NCBI GenBank assembly: GCA_035048815.1
Contig: JAUCBN010000038.1
Coordinates: forward strand, 12,490,001-12,554,000
Reading direction: 5' to 3'
DNA from: Abelmoschus esculentus
Lineage: Eukaryota; Streptophyta; Magnoliopsida; Malvales; Malvaceae
Length of the DNA stretch: 64,000 bases
Below are positions 10,357 through 21,347 of this stretch, piece by piece. Below the pieces are notes generated by a model that was not told the DNA's origin, searched no databases, and saw only the letters and a list, made by a program, of their open reading frames with translations. Position numbers and translations under genes: made by a program. Every line of letters starts with the position of its first letter. Position 1 is the first letter of the stretch.

Positions 10357-11447
10357 TGTAAAAATAAAGTTGATTTTGATATAACAATGATGCTCAAGGA
10401 CTATTTGTAATAAATTTTTAAGTCTCTAAAGTCAAAAAATTAAGTTTCAAGTCAAACCAAGAAAACAAAAAATTATTTTCTAAGTGTTTTCTATATACGA
10501 GTTCCGATACCAATAGAACAGGTATCGATACCGTCCTTTAGTTTTTAAATATGTTCTTAAGTGTTAGAACATGTATCAAAACACGTTTCGATACCAAAAC
10601 TACATTGTCAACAAACGTTTCGAACCATGTATTGAAACCTGACTTTAATTTTAAATATTTTTAATATAATGACGTGGCGTTTCGAAACAAGTATCAATAC
10701 CCTTATTAAATCCTCGACAGATTTTTTGAGCTTTAAATGTTTTAACCGTTGGTTGTAGTTGAAGCTTTAAATGACAGTTGAATTGTTTCGATACCCGTTT
10801 CGATATACCCTTATTAAATGCACAACGTCTCTTTCTATTTGAGGACTGTTTCAAAACAAGTAGCCCGGGTTTCGATACCATAGATTGCAGAGGTGCATTT
10901 ATTGTGGGAAGATGAAGCTTTAACATCTTTATATATATTCCCAACAATCACAACGGTTAGAAATCAAAGAGAAGGTATAAAATGAAGCATTCCAAGCATC
11001 AACAACAACTTTTGAACCTCAAGTAACATCCAAGCACTCAAATCCAATTTCAAAGCACTTCATTGCATATCCTTGTACCCAACTCTTATAATTTTCATTG
11101 AAATTCCTTGTTTGAGTTTGGGGAGTGTTCTTATTGTAATTGGGGCAATATTTGTCTTTTGAGAGATAACCAAATTTGCCTTTCTTTCATTTGTAATCTT
11201 ATAAGGTTGAATCTATCCTTGGTTAGAAGGATTGATTCAAATTGTAATGGTTATCCCTTGAACCGAGAAAAAAGGTCGAATTCTTTAGTGAATTGGTTTG
11301 AAAATCCTTAGTAGGAGCTAAGGTAGTGGATGTAGAGCTTGTTTTGAAGCTTGAACCACTATAAATATGTCTCATTTTTCTCTATTTTTACCGAAAAATC
11401 TTACACAAATTTTTAATAGCCAATTCACCCCCTCTTGGCCAGCTACA
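10357..11447 (+). repeat. 3' LTR of the older element (copia/SIRE-like style)
   Basis: Starts TGTAAAAATAAAG directly after a polypurine tract and ends near AGCTACA, about 1.09 kb. A TATA-like stretch (TTTATATATATTC, 10928-10939) and the downstream text around GAACCACTATAAAT and CAATTCACCCCCTCTTGG resemble LTRs of SIRE-type copia elements; this is from memory of their style. It carries TATCGATA-type motifs (10505-10880), one a perfect GGTATCGATACC at 10521-10532. The right end is less certain than the left because no target duplication can be checked. Confidence 0.6.
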
Positions 11448-12926
11448 TTGATTGATCAACTCAAAACTCACAATTGAATCGTTTCATTGTTAACTCTTTG
11501 GCTTGAGAAAATTAGCCAAGCATGATATTGTTTATCATGCTTGACATGTTTTTAAAATAACTTGTAAACTTAAAATAAAAGTGAAAGTGAAAAGAAAACT
11601 TTATTTAGAACAAAAGTACTTAAAACAAACTAAGCAAAACACAAAATGAAAAGTTGAAAGATAAGATGATAAGATATGATCGTCAATTCTCTCCCAAGAG
11701 TCGGTATTTATAGGCTTAGGAATTACAAAGATAATAAAGGCAAAAAGTCAAAATTCTGAAAATTAAGTTTGTAAATTGAAAACACATTCTGGATTTCACT
11801 CCATTTGCCTAGTTGACCCTATCCATACAGATTTTCTAGCTAGCCAATCCAAAAGATGTTGATTGTTGTCATGTCAGCAGTCATCCTAGAAATCATGCTG
11901 TGAATCCAGCCGTGAATCCAGAAAATCGAAAAATCTACAGAACTTTCACCTTTTAAGCTGAATTTCATAACTTCAATGTCCTGCATGGAAAATGAATGAA
12001 AAGATCCAAATCAACAACTTATAATGATCAATCAAGAAATAATTATTAATAAAATAATATATAATTTAAGCACTAATCATTTATTCTCCAAAAAGTGAAG
12101 GAAACTCACAGCCCTGTGTCTTGATAGATGTCCAACAAGAGCTTGTTCACTTGACATAGAGCTGAGGAAATTGTTATGTCTAAAGCAAATTATAATCTTC
12201 TTGTTTCAAATTGGTCTAGAAAAAATCAATAAATGCTAAAGAAAATACAGAGAAATAAATACTAATAATTGGTCAGAAAAAGAGAAAGTAACCAATTTTA
12301 AACATCTAGAAAAAAATAATATAAATAACTAGATAAAAGGATTAAATCTATTCTAAGAAAGGTGCCAGATAACAATCATGTTAACCATAAATATTTCCAA
12401 AAATGATGATATTCTTTTCTCCTTATTCTTAGTCTTTAAAAAATACAACAGGATCAAAATTAATAAAAAGGAAAGTTTTTTTCTCATTAACCAAATTATT
12501 TTAGAAACGATCCAACCATAAATTAACACAAAATACCCAATGCTCATCAGCTTCTATGCAAATCATGCATGCAGCACAACGAATTACCAGACAATTTATC
12601 CAACTTATTCCATCTTGCACAACAAAGCAAACTCATTAATAGTTGCACAGGAATTCTGTTTTAATAAGTATTCTAGAACCAGCAAATCATGGGAACATTA
12701 TTACCATATCAAAACATAAAAAAGCTAGCTTCGGAATAAACAAGCCAAAAGGTTTCAATAACTGCTTGTTTAAATCATAAAAAACACCAAATTAACACGA
12801 GGCAAAGACTTCAAAGAAGTCAGTATAAAAATTCGTAAATGGGCATTACATAAGAGCAGTGCAATCCCACGTAGATAGAAACCAGTCACAATTTTCCCAT
12901 CCAAACAAACATCACACACTTAAAAC
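11448..12926 (-). other. Non-coding DNA, probably first intron of the SEC31-like gene
   Basis: AT-rich sequence without a supported ORF, directly downstream (minus strand) of the SEC31-like exon and starting with GTTTTA after CAG, as an intron could. I looked for the next conserved SEC31 exon and did not find it; it would lie beyond the element edge at 11447 or outside the window. The 64-codon minus ORF at 12353-12547 is hydrophobic and compositionally ordinary. Confidence 0.45.
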
Positions 12927-13113
12927 CTGCAACATAGTCAAATTAACAGGGAGTTCACGATCGTAACTCTGGAAATCAAGCTTGAAGATCTCAAGATTCG
13001 CCGATGAGCTAAAGGACATATACACTGCCCCAGCCATCGTCCCGATTCTATGTAAAGAGCGTCCGACGCAGTACCACTTGCGCCGATCTGTTCGCCCCTT
13101 TTATACACCTCAT
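12927..13113 (-). pseudogene. First exon of a SEC31-like gene (COPII coat), frameshifted
   Basis: SEC31 is the outer COPII coat subunit for ER-to-Golgi vesicles. The minus strand starts at 13113 and reads RCIKGANRSA, then after one frame change ASDALYIESG, then after another TMAGAVYMSFSSSANLEIF and KLDFQSYDRELPV. This matches the N-terminus of plant SEC31 almost residue for residue, as I remember that family. Two single-base deletions, one before CGTCGGACG and one in the GGGACG run, break the frame. Two aspartates and a leucine usual for the family are changed (Tyr, Met, Tyr). The tail after ELPV is probably intron. Only this exon is present, so it is a pseudogene fragment; it could also be a captured fragment. 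The Ogre-like element lies 88 bp upstream of the ATG. Confidence 0.8.
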
Positions 13114-13201
13114 TTTATTAAAAGTAAACTTCACGGCAATCTTATCCTCCTAAATTGCATGTAGTGAGAAGAAACAAAGACGGATAACAATTATATGCGC
13201 A

Positions 13202-14788
13202 TGTAATAACCGGAATTGGTCCGAGAAGTCGCCACCAATCATTTCTACAGTGTGATCGGAACACTAAAATTGAGTCTACGAACAAGAGCTGGATCCGGGA
13301 GTCCTTTACGCGTGGGGAAGGGTGAGCATCACACAACGCCCAAAATTAACACCTGTCGGTTACAAAATGTTTTATATGACAGAAAATATAAATTCGATGT
13401 TGATTTAAAAGTTGTGATCCATTTAAAAAGTTATTTTTAAAATTATGTTTAGTAAATACATTAATATGTTACATGAGAAATATTATAAAATACAAATGAT
13501 AATGTTAGTAACATAATAAGGGTAACGATTAAATAAATAACATATAATAAAATAATATTAATATTAGTTATAATAATAATAACATTAACAACAATAATTG
13601 TTATAATAATAATAAAGCGAATAAAAACAGTGGCAACAGAAATATAAAAATAAACTACAGTGAGCTATTTTAAATGAAAATAAGGACTAGAATTTAAAAT
13701 ATTCAAAATAAGGACTGGAATGTAAAATATTCAAAATTGAAAATAAGGACTGGAATGTAAAATATTCAAAATAAGGATTGGAATGTAATTTCCCCATCTT
13801 CTCAGATATACACAGATCTTGTGTCATGGGTCGGGTTTGATATGCGGGTTCCTGATCGAAACAGTCTCGTTTTGGTTGATGTTTATAAACCTCATTTTAC
13901 TCTGGAAAAATATGTTCTTTCATTCTTATCTTCAAAAAAGTCAGAATTCTTATAATGCTTCAACTTCCCCTCATGACAGGTCATCTCCCTCGGCGGAATA
14001 CCACTCGCTAGCGGTGACAGACATCGTACGCGGTGGTCGAAAGCGACAAAGGTGACCACTTTCCGAAGCGTTTTGACGAGGTGAACACGAATCTAACCTC
14101 AGTTTTTTGAAGAAACACTCCCACACGTGTAGATCTAAAAATGAAGATTCGAATATGGGTTTGTGCTCTGAATTCTTTCCTTTTTTCTTCGATTCGTTTC
14201 CGAATCACACTCCCTTTCTTTTTATTTCGATTTGGATCTGGTATTTGTTTTATATTTGTTGGTTCAAATGCTTTTTTTATTCAAAATCCTGGGAATAAGC
14301 CCCTTTTCCGATTACATCATATGGGTTTTATACCCATTCAAAAATACATATAAAAATACCTAAAAGTAATCTGATTTAATATCAGATTTGAAATCTAATC
14401 TAATCTCCTTTTGTTTGACTATTTTGCAGGTCTGAGGGTGGTGCTGCAGGATCAGAGCGGTGGCAGACCGTTTGGGCAAATCAGGAGAGTGCATGACTGC
14501 CACGCGGTATTCGAACCGTCAAGCGTGGCGCCACGCGCTGGAGACTGGTAAGCACAATGGTAACTGGCGGCTGGCAGGGTTGGCAGGGTTAGCGATTATT
14601 AAATTTTAGGATTTTGTTTAGGTTATTGGAATGGGTTAGATCCGAGTTGGGTATTGGATTAATTATTGGTTGAGCTTCGGTTGTTGGGCTCGGTTTTAGG
14701 GGCATTGGGTTGTAATATTTGGATTTGATAAAATTGGTTTTGTTTTGGTTTTATTGGATTTGGATATTAGTTAAAATGTGTTATTACA
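13202..14788 (-). repeat. 3' LTR of Ogre-A
   Basis: Begins TGTAATAACCGGAATTGG and ends GTGTTATTACA on the plus strand. It parallels 24700-26266 throughout: the GTCGCCACCAATC block at the start, the AT-rich block with AATAATAATAA, the CACACGTGTAGATCTA region and the GGGTTGTAATATTTGGAT end. A short direct repeat (AATAAGGACTGGAATGTAAA) is expanded at 13679-13786 compared with the other LTR. ORFs at 14107-14353 recur in the other LTR but are not gene-like. Confidence 0.9.
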
Positions 14789-14868
14789 ACTGTCATCTTT
14801 GCTCATTGTTGTGTAACGACAATAGAGCAAATATAAAGAATAACCCATTTCATCTAGTATGGTTTAGA

Positions 14869-15060
14869 GGTTCTTCTTCGGTTTTGTTGGGGCTCTTCTT
14901 TGGTAAGGTTGGGGTTCTTTTGGTAAGGTTTAGGTTCTCTTGATAAGGTTGAATTTCTTTTGGTAAGGTTAGGGATCTTTCGATAAAATTGGGGTTCTTT
15001 TGGTAAGATTGGGGTTCTTTGGTAAGGTTGAGGTTCTTTTAGTATGGTTGAGGTTCTTTC
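14869..15060. repeat. Minisatellite, about 20-bp unit GGTTCTTTTGGTAAGGTTGG
   Basis: About nine imperfect tandem copies of a 20-22-bp unit, immediately inside the 3' LTR of Ogre-A. It is followed by a pyrimidine-rich stretch (15296-15420). The purine-rich sequence next to the LTR on the minus strand (GAGCAAAGATGACAGT) may be the polypurine tract. Confidence 0.8.
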
Positions 15061-15439
15061 TGGCCACCGCTTCTTCTTCTAGAGCTTTGATTTGATCTAC
15101 TCTACCGCCATTGTCAGTAAAATCTTCAAAATAAGGAGATTCGTCGAGAAGAACAGGAGTTGCGACTGATTCGTTGGAGGAGACAAAATATGCTTGACTT
15201 GCTACGATAGTGCAATACCTGGAGAAACTTAACCTAACTGCAACACTGATGAGGATACAGTATTGAAGAATCTAATTGTAGCTTAATCTGACATATTTTT
15301 CTTTTTTCTTTTCTTCTTTTTCTTTTTCTTTTCTTCCTTTTCTTATCTTTTTTTCCTCTTTTTTTCTTTTTTCTTATATATATATTTTATTTTTTATTTT
15401 TTTTCTCTAGTAAAGATATAATATTTGTAAATACAAAAT

Positions 15440-16680
15440 TTGATCTAGTTGTACCATCAATAGTAAAACGAGACCGATCAAAATGTGATATGGTTACGCC
15501 ATTAACGATAGAATGAGAACTTGTTAGATTTCGTCGAAGAGGTAAGACTTGAAGTGTAAGGTTGGATCTTATCCACACAATCAACGGAGGGGTAAGATAA
15601 AATTTCAGTAACTTGGATCCTACTCTACCATCAATCGACAAGCAAGATTGAACTTTGATGATTTAGATCTGGTCACACCATCAACGGGGACAAGATCAAA
15701 TTTTAGCAATTTGGATCTTACTATGCCATCAACGGAGAAGCAAGATTAAATTTTGGTGATTTAGGTCTGGTCGAACCATTAACGGGGACAAGGGCAAATT
15801 GCAGCAATTTGGATCCTATTGCGCCATTAACGGAGAAGCAAGGCCGAGTTGGATCTATCTATTCCATCAACTGAGGGGTAAGATCAAATTTCAGCAATTT
15901 GGATCCTACTACGCCATCAACAGATAAGCAGGACCGAGTTGGATCTATCCATTCTATCAATAAAGGGGTAAGATCAAATTTTAGTATTTTAAATCATACT
16001 ACGCCATCAACGGAGAAACATGATTGGGTTGGATCTGGTCACACCATCAACGGGGACAAGATCAAATTTCAGCAATTTAAACCCTACTACGCCATCAACG
16101 GAGAAACAGGACTAATCTATTCACTCCATCAACGGAGGGGTAAGATAAAATTTCAGTACTTTGGATCATACTACGCCATTAACAGAGAAGCATGATTGGG
16201 TTGGATTTGACCATACCATCAACGGGGACAAGATCAAAATTTAGCAATTTAGATCCTATTACACTATCAACGGAGAAGCAAGACTGAGTTGGATCTATCC
16301 ACTCCATCAAAGGAGGGGTAAGATCAAATTTCAGCAATTTGGATCATACTACGCCATCAACGGAGAAGCATGATCGGGTTGGATCTGGCCATAACATCAA
16401 CGGGGACAAGATCAAATTTTAGTATTTTCTACGCTATCAACGGAGAAGCAAGACTGAGTTGGATCTATCCACTCCATCAACAGATGGGTAAGATCAAATT
16501 TCAGCAATTTGGATCATACTACTCTTTCAACGAAGAAGCATGATTGAGTTGGATCTGGCCACACCATCAATGGGGACATTATCAAATTTCAGCAATTTGG
16601 ATCCTACTACGCCATCAACGGAGAAGTAGGACTGATTTGGATCTATCCACTCCATCAACAGAGGGGTAAGATTAGCTCGA
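15440..16680. repeat. About 88-bp tandem array in the Ogre-A 3' region
   Basis: About 27 occurrences of a CCATCAACGG-like core alternate at about 48 and 41 bp, forming about 13 units of 80-90 bp (for example cores at 15912, 16002, 16090, 16174, 16262, 16352, 16432, 16522 and 16610). Half-units differ consistently: one half carries GGATCCTACTACGCC, the other GGATCTATCCACTCC or GGATCTGGCCACACC. On the minus strand single units translate as VDGVVGSKLLKFDL, but unit lengths are not multiples of three, so a long repeat protein is unlikely. Ogre/Tat elements are known for such 3' arrays, which can seed satellites. Confidence 0.9.
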
Positions 16681-17183
16681 TTGGTTGGTTCGATTTTCTG
16701 TTGAGATTCTGATAGTCGTACCTCTTTCTTCGGCAAAGTATCAGACTTCACTCTGTTTGTTGAATGATTGTTTTTGTTTTGTAGTATTTCCTTAAAATAT
16801 ATTTTTTCCGAATCAAGATTGCTCTTAGTACCTGTAATTTTAGGAATGTTTCAGGAGCAATGTGGATAAAATTTACGAAGCAAACATTGATAACTACTCA
16901 GATGAACTCGCAAAATACGGTGCACTACATATCTTGCTAACAAGCTCGGTAAAATCAATTTAGCAAGACATTTTGTGTCTTGGAGGCTTTGAGTGAAAAT
17001 TATCCTTGTATCATGGAGCTATGTTTCATATCATTTTGATCTTCGAAAAAATTCCATAGGAAGTGATTTTTGACTTCTACGGGTAATATAACGTGTATCC
17101 TATAAACTATGGAAAAAGAGGTTGCCCAGTAGAAGTTTAAATTGATATAAGGCACGTGATAGCTTCTCATGCCCCTTCTTGTA
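16681..17183 (-). other. Ogre-A interior, no gene recognised
   Basis: Moderately AT-rich sequence between the tandem array and the nested solo LTR. It continues after the LTR at 20369. No frame gives a domain I recognise, and pol is absent here. Confidence 0.5.
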
Positions 17184-20100
17184 TGTAGCGACCCTTATAA
17201 AATTCTTAAAAATAATAATAGGTGTGGTAGAAGAGGGAAAAAGGGTCACTAGTGGAATTGAAATTAGGGTTTGAAAAGTAGAATTTAGGGATTTGGGTTT
17301 GAAATAAAATTTTAGGGAAATTAGAAAATTAGGATTTAAAAATTAGGTTTTTAAATTGTGTACAAAAATTGGAAATTTTGAAATGTTGAAAGAAATTTGA
17401 AATCTAGGGTTCTTTAAAAAATAGGAATTGGAAAGTTAAAATTAGGGATTTGAGATTAAAAAAAGGAATTTTAGATTGAAAAGGGAAATTTTAAAATTAG
17501 GAATTTTTTTAAAAAAGGGTGGAGTCGCCACCGGCCACTTTGGTAGGCCGGACACCATAAAACCAGAGATTCGAAATGATTTGGGTTCGAGAGTCGGTTT
17601 CGGTTAAAAACGAGTTTAGGGTTTAAAACCGCCCAAAATTGGCACCTTTATAAATTACCGCTTAATTAATTTTGAATTTTCCGGATTAAAGTGACATTTA
17701 AATTAATATTTGTTTAAAGATTCGAATCAATTTTATTTTTACCGTGTCTTTATTCGGAGACAACGCATACACCGCGACCACTACGTTGGAACACGGGCTC
17801 GTTACGACCGAATAAAGACGTAATTAATTAAATTCATTAATTAGTAAGGTGTGAATGTTGAACAAAAAATAAACAACATATACAAAATACATGCATAAAT
17901 AAAAAGCATAAATAAAAACAAAACATAATAGAGACAAAAATATGTACATGAAAGATAATAAGCAACAAGCAAGTATATATAAAAACATGGAAACGAACCA
18001 CAAACCCAATATTCGAAAGGAAACAAATGAACCGCGATTGAAACTAGTCAAATTCACTCCTAATAACAAAATAAGCAATCAAAGCATTAATATTCATTAC
18101 TCGAACAAATAACGCAAAGAAGACAAAACAATCAAAGAAAAGAAACATGTAATCTCAAATATATACACATACGAAATATGAAATGCACAAACAACACGAC
18201 ATGACATAAGCTAAGAAACAAACATGTATTTAGTAAAAATCTAAATCTGTTACGAAATAATTTAATATAAACAAAGCTACGAAACCAAACATAGCATGGA
18301 CATAAAATAATTTCAACAATACAGATACTCCAACAATGAAATGAAAAATAAAATTCATAATATATTAATGATGAAATATATGTTATATAAAGTAAATAAA
18401 TAAATAAACAAATGCTAATTTCATACCCTAAAAAAATGAACAAATAAATGAAATGTACAAAGATAACAATATAATATATGAAAAATGCACACTGGAAATA
18501 TGAATGTAAACAGTGCATAAGGCATGATATATAAAATGGATTAGTGAAACAAAATAAGGAGGATATTGGGAACCAACGCCCGACAGTTCAGGCCCAAACC
18601 AAAAAGCTTTCTGTATTGATCATAGACTTGACCCAGAACTGATATAAACCGGGTCAGCAACTTGGACGCGTGGGTTATGGATATGAGGGGTTATTTCCTT
18701 TTCATCTGTTCAACCTCAGTAAAAGAAACAAACAAAGCCACTCCTTTGAACAAGCCCTAGCCGCACTCTATCTCTCCATCGATGTTGTCGATCCGGTGGC
18801 CATTCTGAAGAGATGAGACTGCCGCGTGATTGTCCTCGCCTTCATCTTTCTTTCTACAGTGGCGATTTTATCGGGGGACTTTGAAACGCCGCTAATCTTT
18901 AAAAGCCCGTCAATCTTCCACGTCGTCGATCTGATAAATCAGCCGTTGGATCGTCGCGGTTTCGAGGTATGTGGTTCACCAGGACGTGAGCTCTTTTTCC
19001 ACCGTTAGGATTCGTTGTCGGAGTCTCCAAACTCCGGCGGCCGCCGCGGTCATAGGTAAAACATTCCCTTTCTTGATTTATTTTATCTTCCTATTCTATT
19101 TGGTTAGGGATTTCGAATAAAATAAAAAAATGGGAAAGACTCTCCTTTTTCCTTGTTTTTAATCTAAAAGAAGATGAGGATGAAGTTCTAAATTTCTGTA
19201 ATTTTCTTATTTATACCGTGCCTCTTTGTTAAGAGCAAAACTAGGCTTTTCTCTGTGTGTTTGTTTATGTTAGAACGAATATGTGAAAAAGAAGAGGAAA
19301 AATCTCTGGAAATTTTTTGTTCTTCATTTTTTATTTCTGGTAGGAGAAAAAGGCCCCTTTTACAATGGATTGAATCTATACTTATAATCGAAAATACATT
19401 AAAAATTAAAATGAAAAATGTTAATTTCTCTTATCTTCATTCTCTACTATTGTCCTTTGCTGACATCTGAAAATTTGTGTATTATCTTCTGTCAATTCTG
19501 CTCATTTGGTGTTATGTGTATTTCTGAAATCCTTTGTTGTTGTTTGTATATGGATACGGTACCTGCGAGAGAAGGCCAGCTGTGGCTGCATTATAGTACA
19601 AAGGACAAAGCGGAGAGACCACCAGTGCTTGTGTGTGAGCTTAGGGGCTCAGTTCTGGTCTGGATCATAGGTGTCGGAAGTTGAACAGGCTTGATTCCAA
19701 ATATCGAAAGGGGCGGGTGCAGTACCGAGAAGTTGTGTGAGCCACACATGTGATTCATGCGGTAATCGAAGAGACTTTTCCCTATCAGATTTTGGGCTGC
19801 ATGTGGGAAAAAGATGAATTAGGGTTGGGTTATTAAATCTGACTTGGGCTTGTAATGGGCTGTGTGTAATGTGTGTTTTTTTTTAATTATTTCTGAGCTT
19901 GTAATTAGATTTGGGCTGGTGATATATATTGGATTTTATTTATTTAGTAATAGGTTTTATCTTATTTAATCATATTTTATAATAATAATAATATAATAAA
20001 AGAGAAAAACAATAATATTTACAACTAAAACTTTTTTGGATTTTTTACTAAATAATATATCTACAAATATACATATTTATTCACAAAGTCAAGGAAACGG

Positions 20101-20363
20101 ATGTTAAAAAGAAAATGGAAACGCAAATAGAAAAAGAAACATTATGTAATATTTTTTGGATTTTTAGTTTGTAATAAAAATAATTTAAATGATAATAAAA
20201 GCTAAGATAAAAATATGTGAAAAGTGAATACTTATATAATTTAAGGGAACTAATATGTATAGTATTTTATATATTTTTTAATCGATCATTACAAGCTCAT
20301 TTCTCGAATTTAAAATGAAAATTAAAACCGGATTTAACACCCCGGATAAAATTAGTGATTACA
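17184..20363 (-). repeat. Solo LTR, Ogre/Tat-like family, 3.2 kb, TSD TTGTA
   Basis: Starts TGTAGCGACCC and ends TTAGTGATTACA, flanked on both sides by TTGTA (17179-17183 and 20364-20368). No internal region or second LTR is present, so this is a solo LTR left by recombination. It shares the GAGTCGCCACCGGCCACTTT block and the GGGCTTGTAATGGGC-type end with the LTR at 55243-59800. The ORFs inside, including long hydrophobic frames at 17824-18518, are antisense readings of AT-rich DNA. GC-rich sequence at 18770-19060 is part of the LTR. Confidence 0.9.
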
Positions 20364-20368
20364 TTGTA

Positions 20369-21342
20369 GATTCTAGGTGAAACTAGATTTTTTGGTCTTC
20401 TTAACCGATGAAAAAGTTGGTCAAAATCTTGGGCATCATCGCGCTGCCGAGGTGCCCCATCATTCTTTAGTTTTCATTGGAGAGAGAATTCGACTTGGCT
20501 TTTTGACAATTTTGCTATAAGAGTTTCGAAAAATACACAAGTCTTTTTAAGAGGATTACTAGAGTTTTCCACCAAGATATTTGGGTCTATGACTCTTTTA
20601 TTCTTTTTTGGACCTCCTTCGGCTAACATTTTTGCTATCTTCTCTGGTAGGTCTTCTCGATCTTCGCCATTTTTCTTCATTTTTTTGGCTTTGCGTTTGG
20701 ATGAACTGCAAAACATACCTAATATCATTAATATTACCAAATATTATATAAAAAGGTGTTGACTCAGTACAACTTTGAAAATGAAGCTCGCGTTAGAACG
20801 AAGCTTTTTCTACCTAAGGTGGGTCTTGTTTCACATGTACGATTTGACCTTCACTCTTAAAACTCTAATTTTCTCGAATGAGCAATGCTAATTTCCTTCT
20901 GCAAATAAAAAATTCGGCTCGAACAATTAGAGTCGATGGAAATTCGGCCATCCTTCAGACTTTCTCTAGGGCCTTGATCAAATAACCTTATTTTGAGAGG
21001 ACATTTTCATGCCTTAGCGACCGTGGCAGCATTTTTCTTGTAACCTCTGTTCTTATAAGGAAATTTCATGTAGCGAGTCTTCTTGTTACTAGAATAAACT
21101 GTCTTGGCCTGTATTGTCTTCATGCCATCAACAGAGTTTATCTGGTTGCCCCCATATTCGAGCAAAGGGACCCATGCATTTTATTTCACCATGCCTTCTT
21201 TTATAAGGAAAAAACAATTTGTTTTGTACACATCCGGGTAGCTTTGGGAAAACGACCAACCCATTGATAGCCAAGGCAAGCATTTTGACTTGTTTCTCGT
21301 TTTGGTCTTGACTTGGACCAGGTCTCTAATATTTCTCAAGGC
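20369..21342 (-). pseudogene. 3' part of a DUF7745-like ORF and following region of Ogre-A
   Basis: Near 21300 the minus strand reads KMLALAINGLVVFPKLPGCV. This resembles the LAIYGLVIFPK block of the DUF7745-type ORF found upstream of gag in cotton Ogre/Tat elements, from memory. Further down, short frames are rich in Lys/Arg (20474-20740: SSSKRKAKKMKKNGEDRED) with many stops between them. The segment is cut from its 5' part by the solo LTR at 21348-23521. Heavily decayed, with no usable product. Confidence 0.6.
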
Positions 21343-21347
21343 AATGT

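Noticed and set aside
14107..14353. Plus-strand ORFs repeated at 25554-25826
   Set aside because: They recur because both lie at the same position in the two LTRs of Ogre-A; frames differ between copies and no domain is recognisable.
15440..16680. Regularly spaced repeats resembling a CRISPR array
   Set aside because: Plant nuclear context, diverged units with two alternating halves and no unique spacers; it is a minisatellite.
18132..18518. 128-codon hydrophobic minus-strand ORF
   Set aside because: Lies in an AT-rich part of a solo LTR; composition explains the Phe/Ile/Tyr richness, and no conserved motif or start context is seen.
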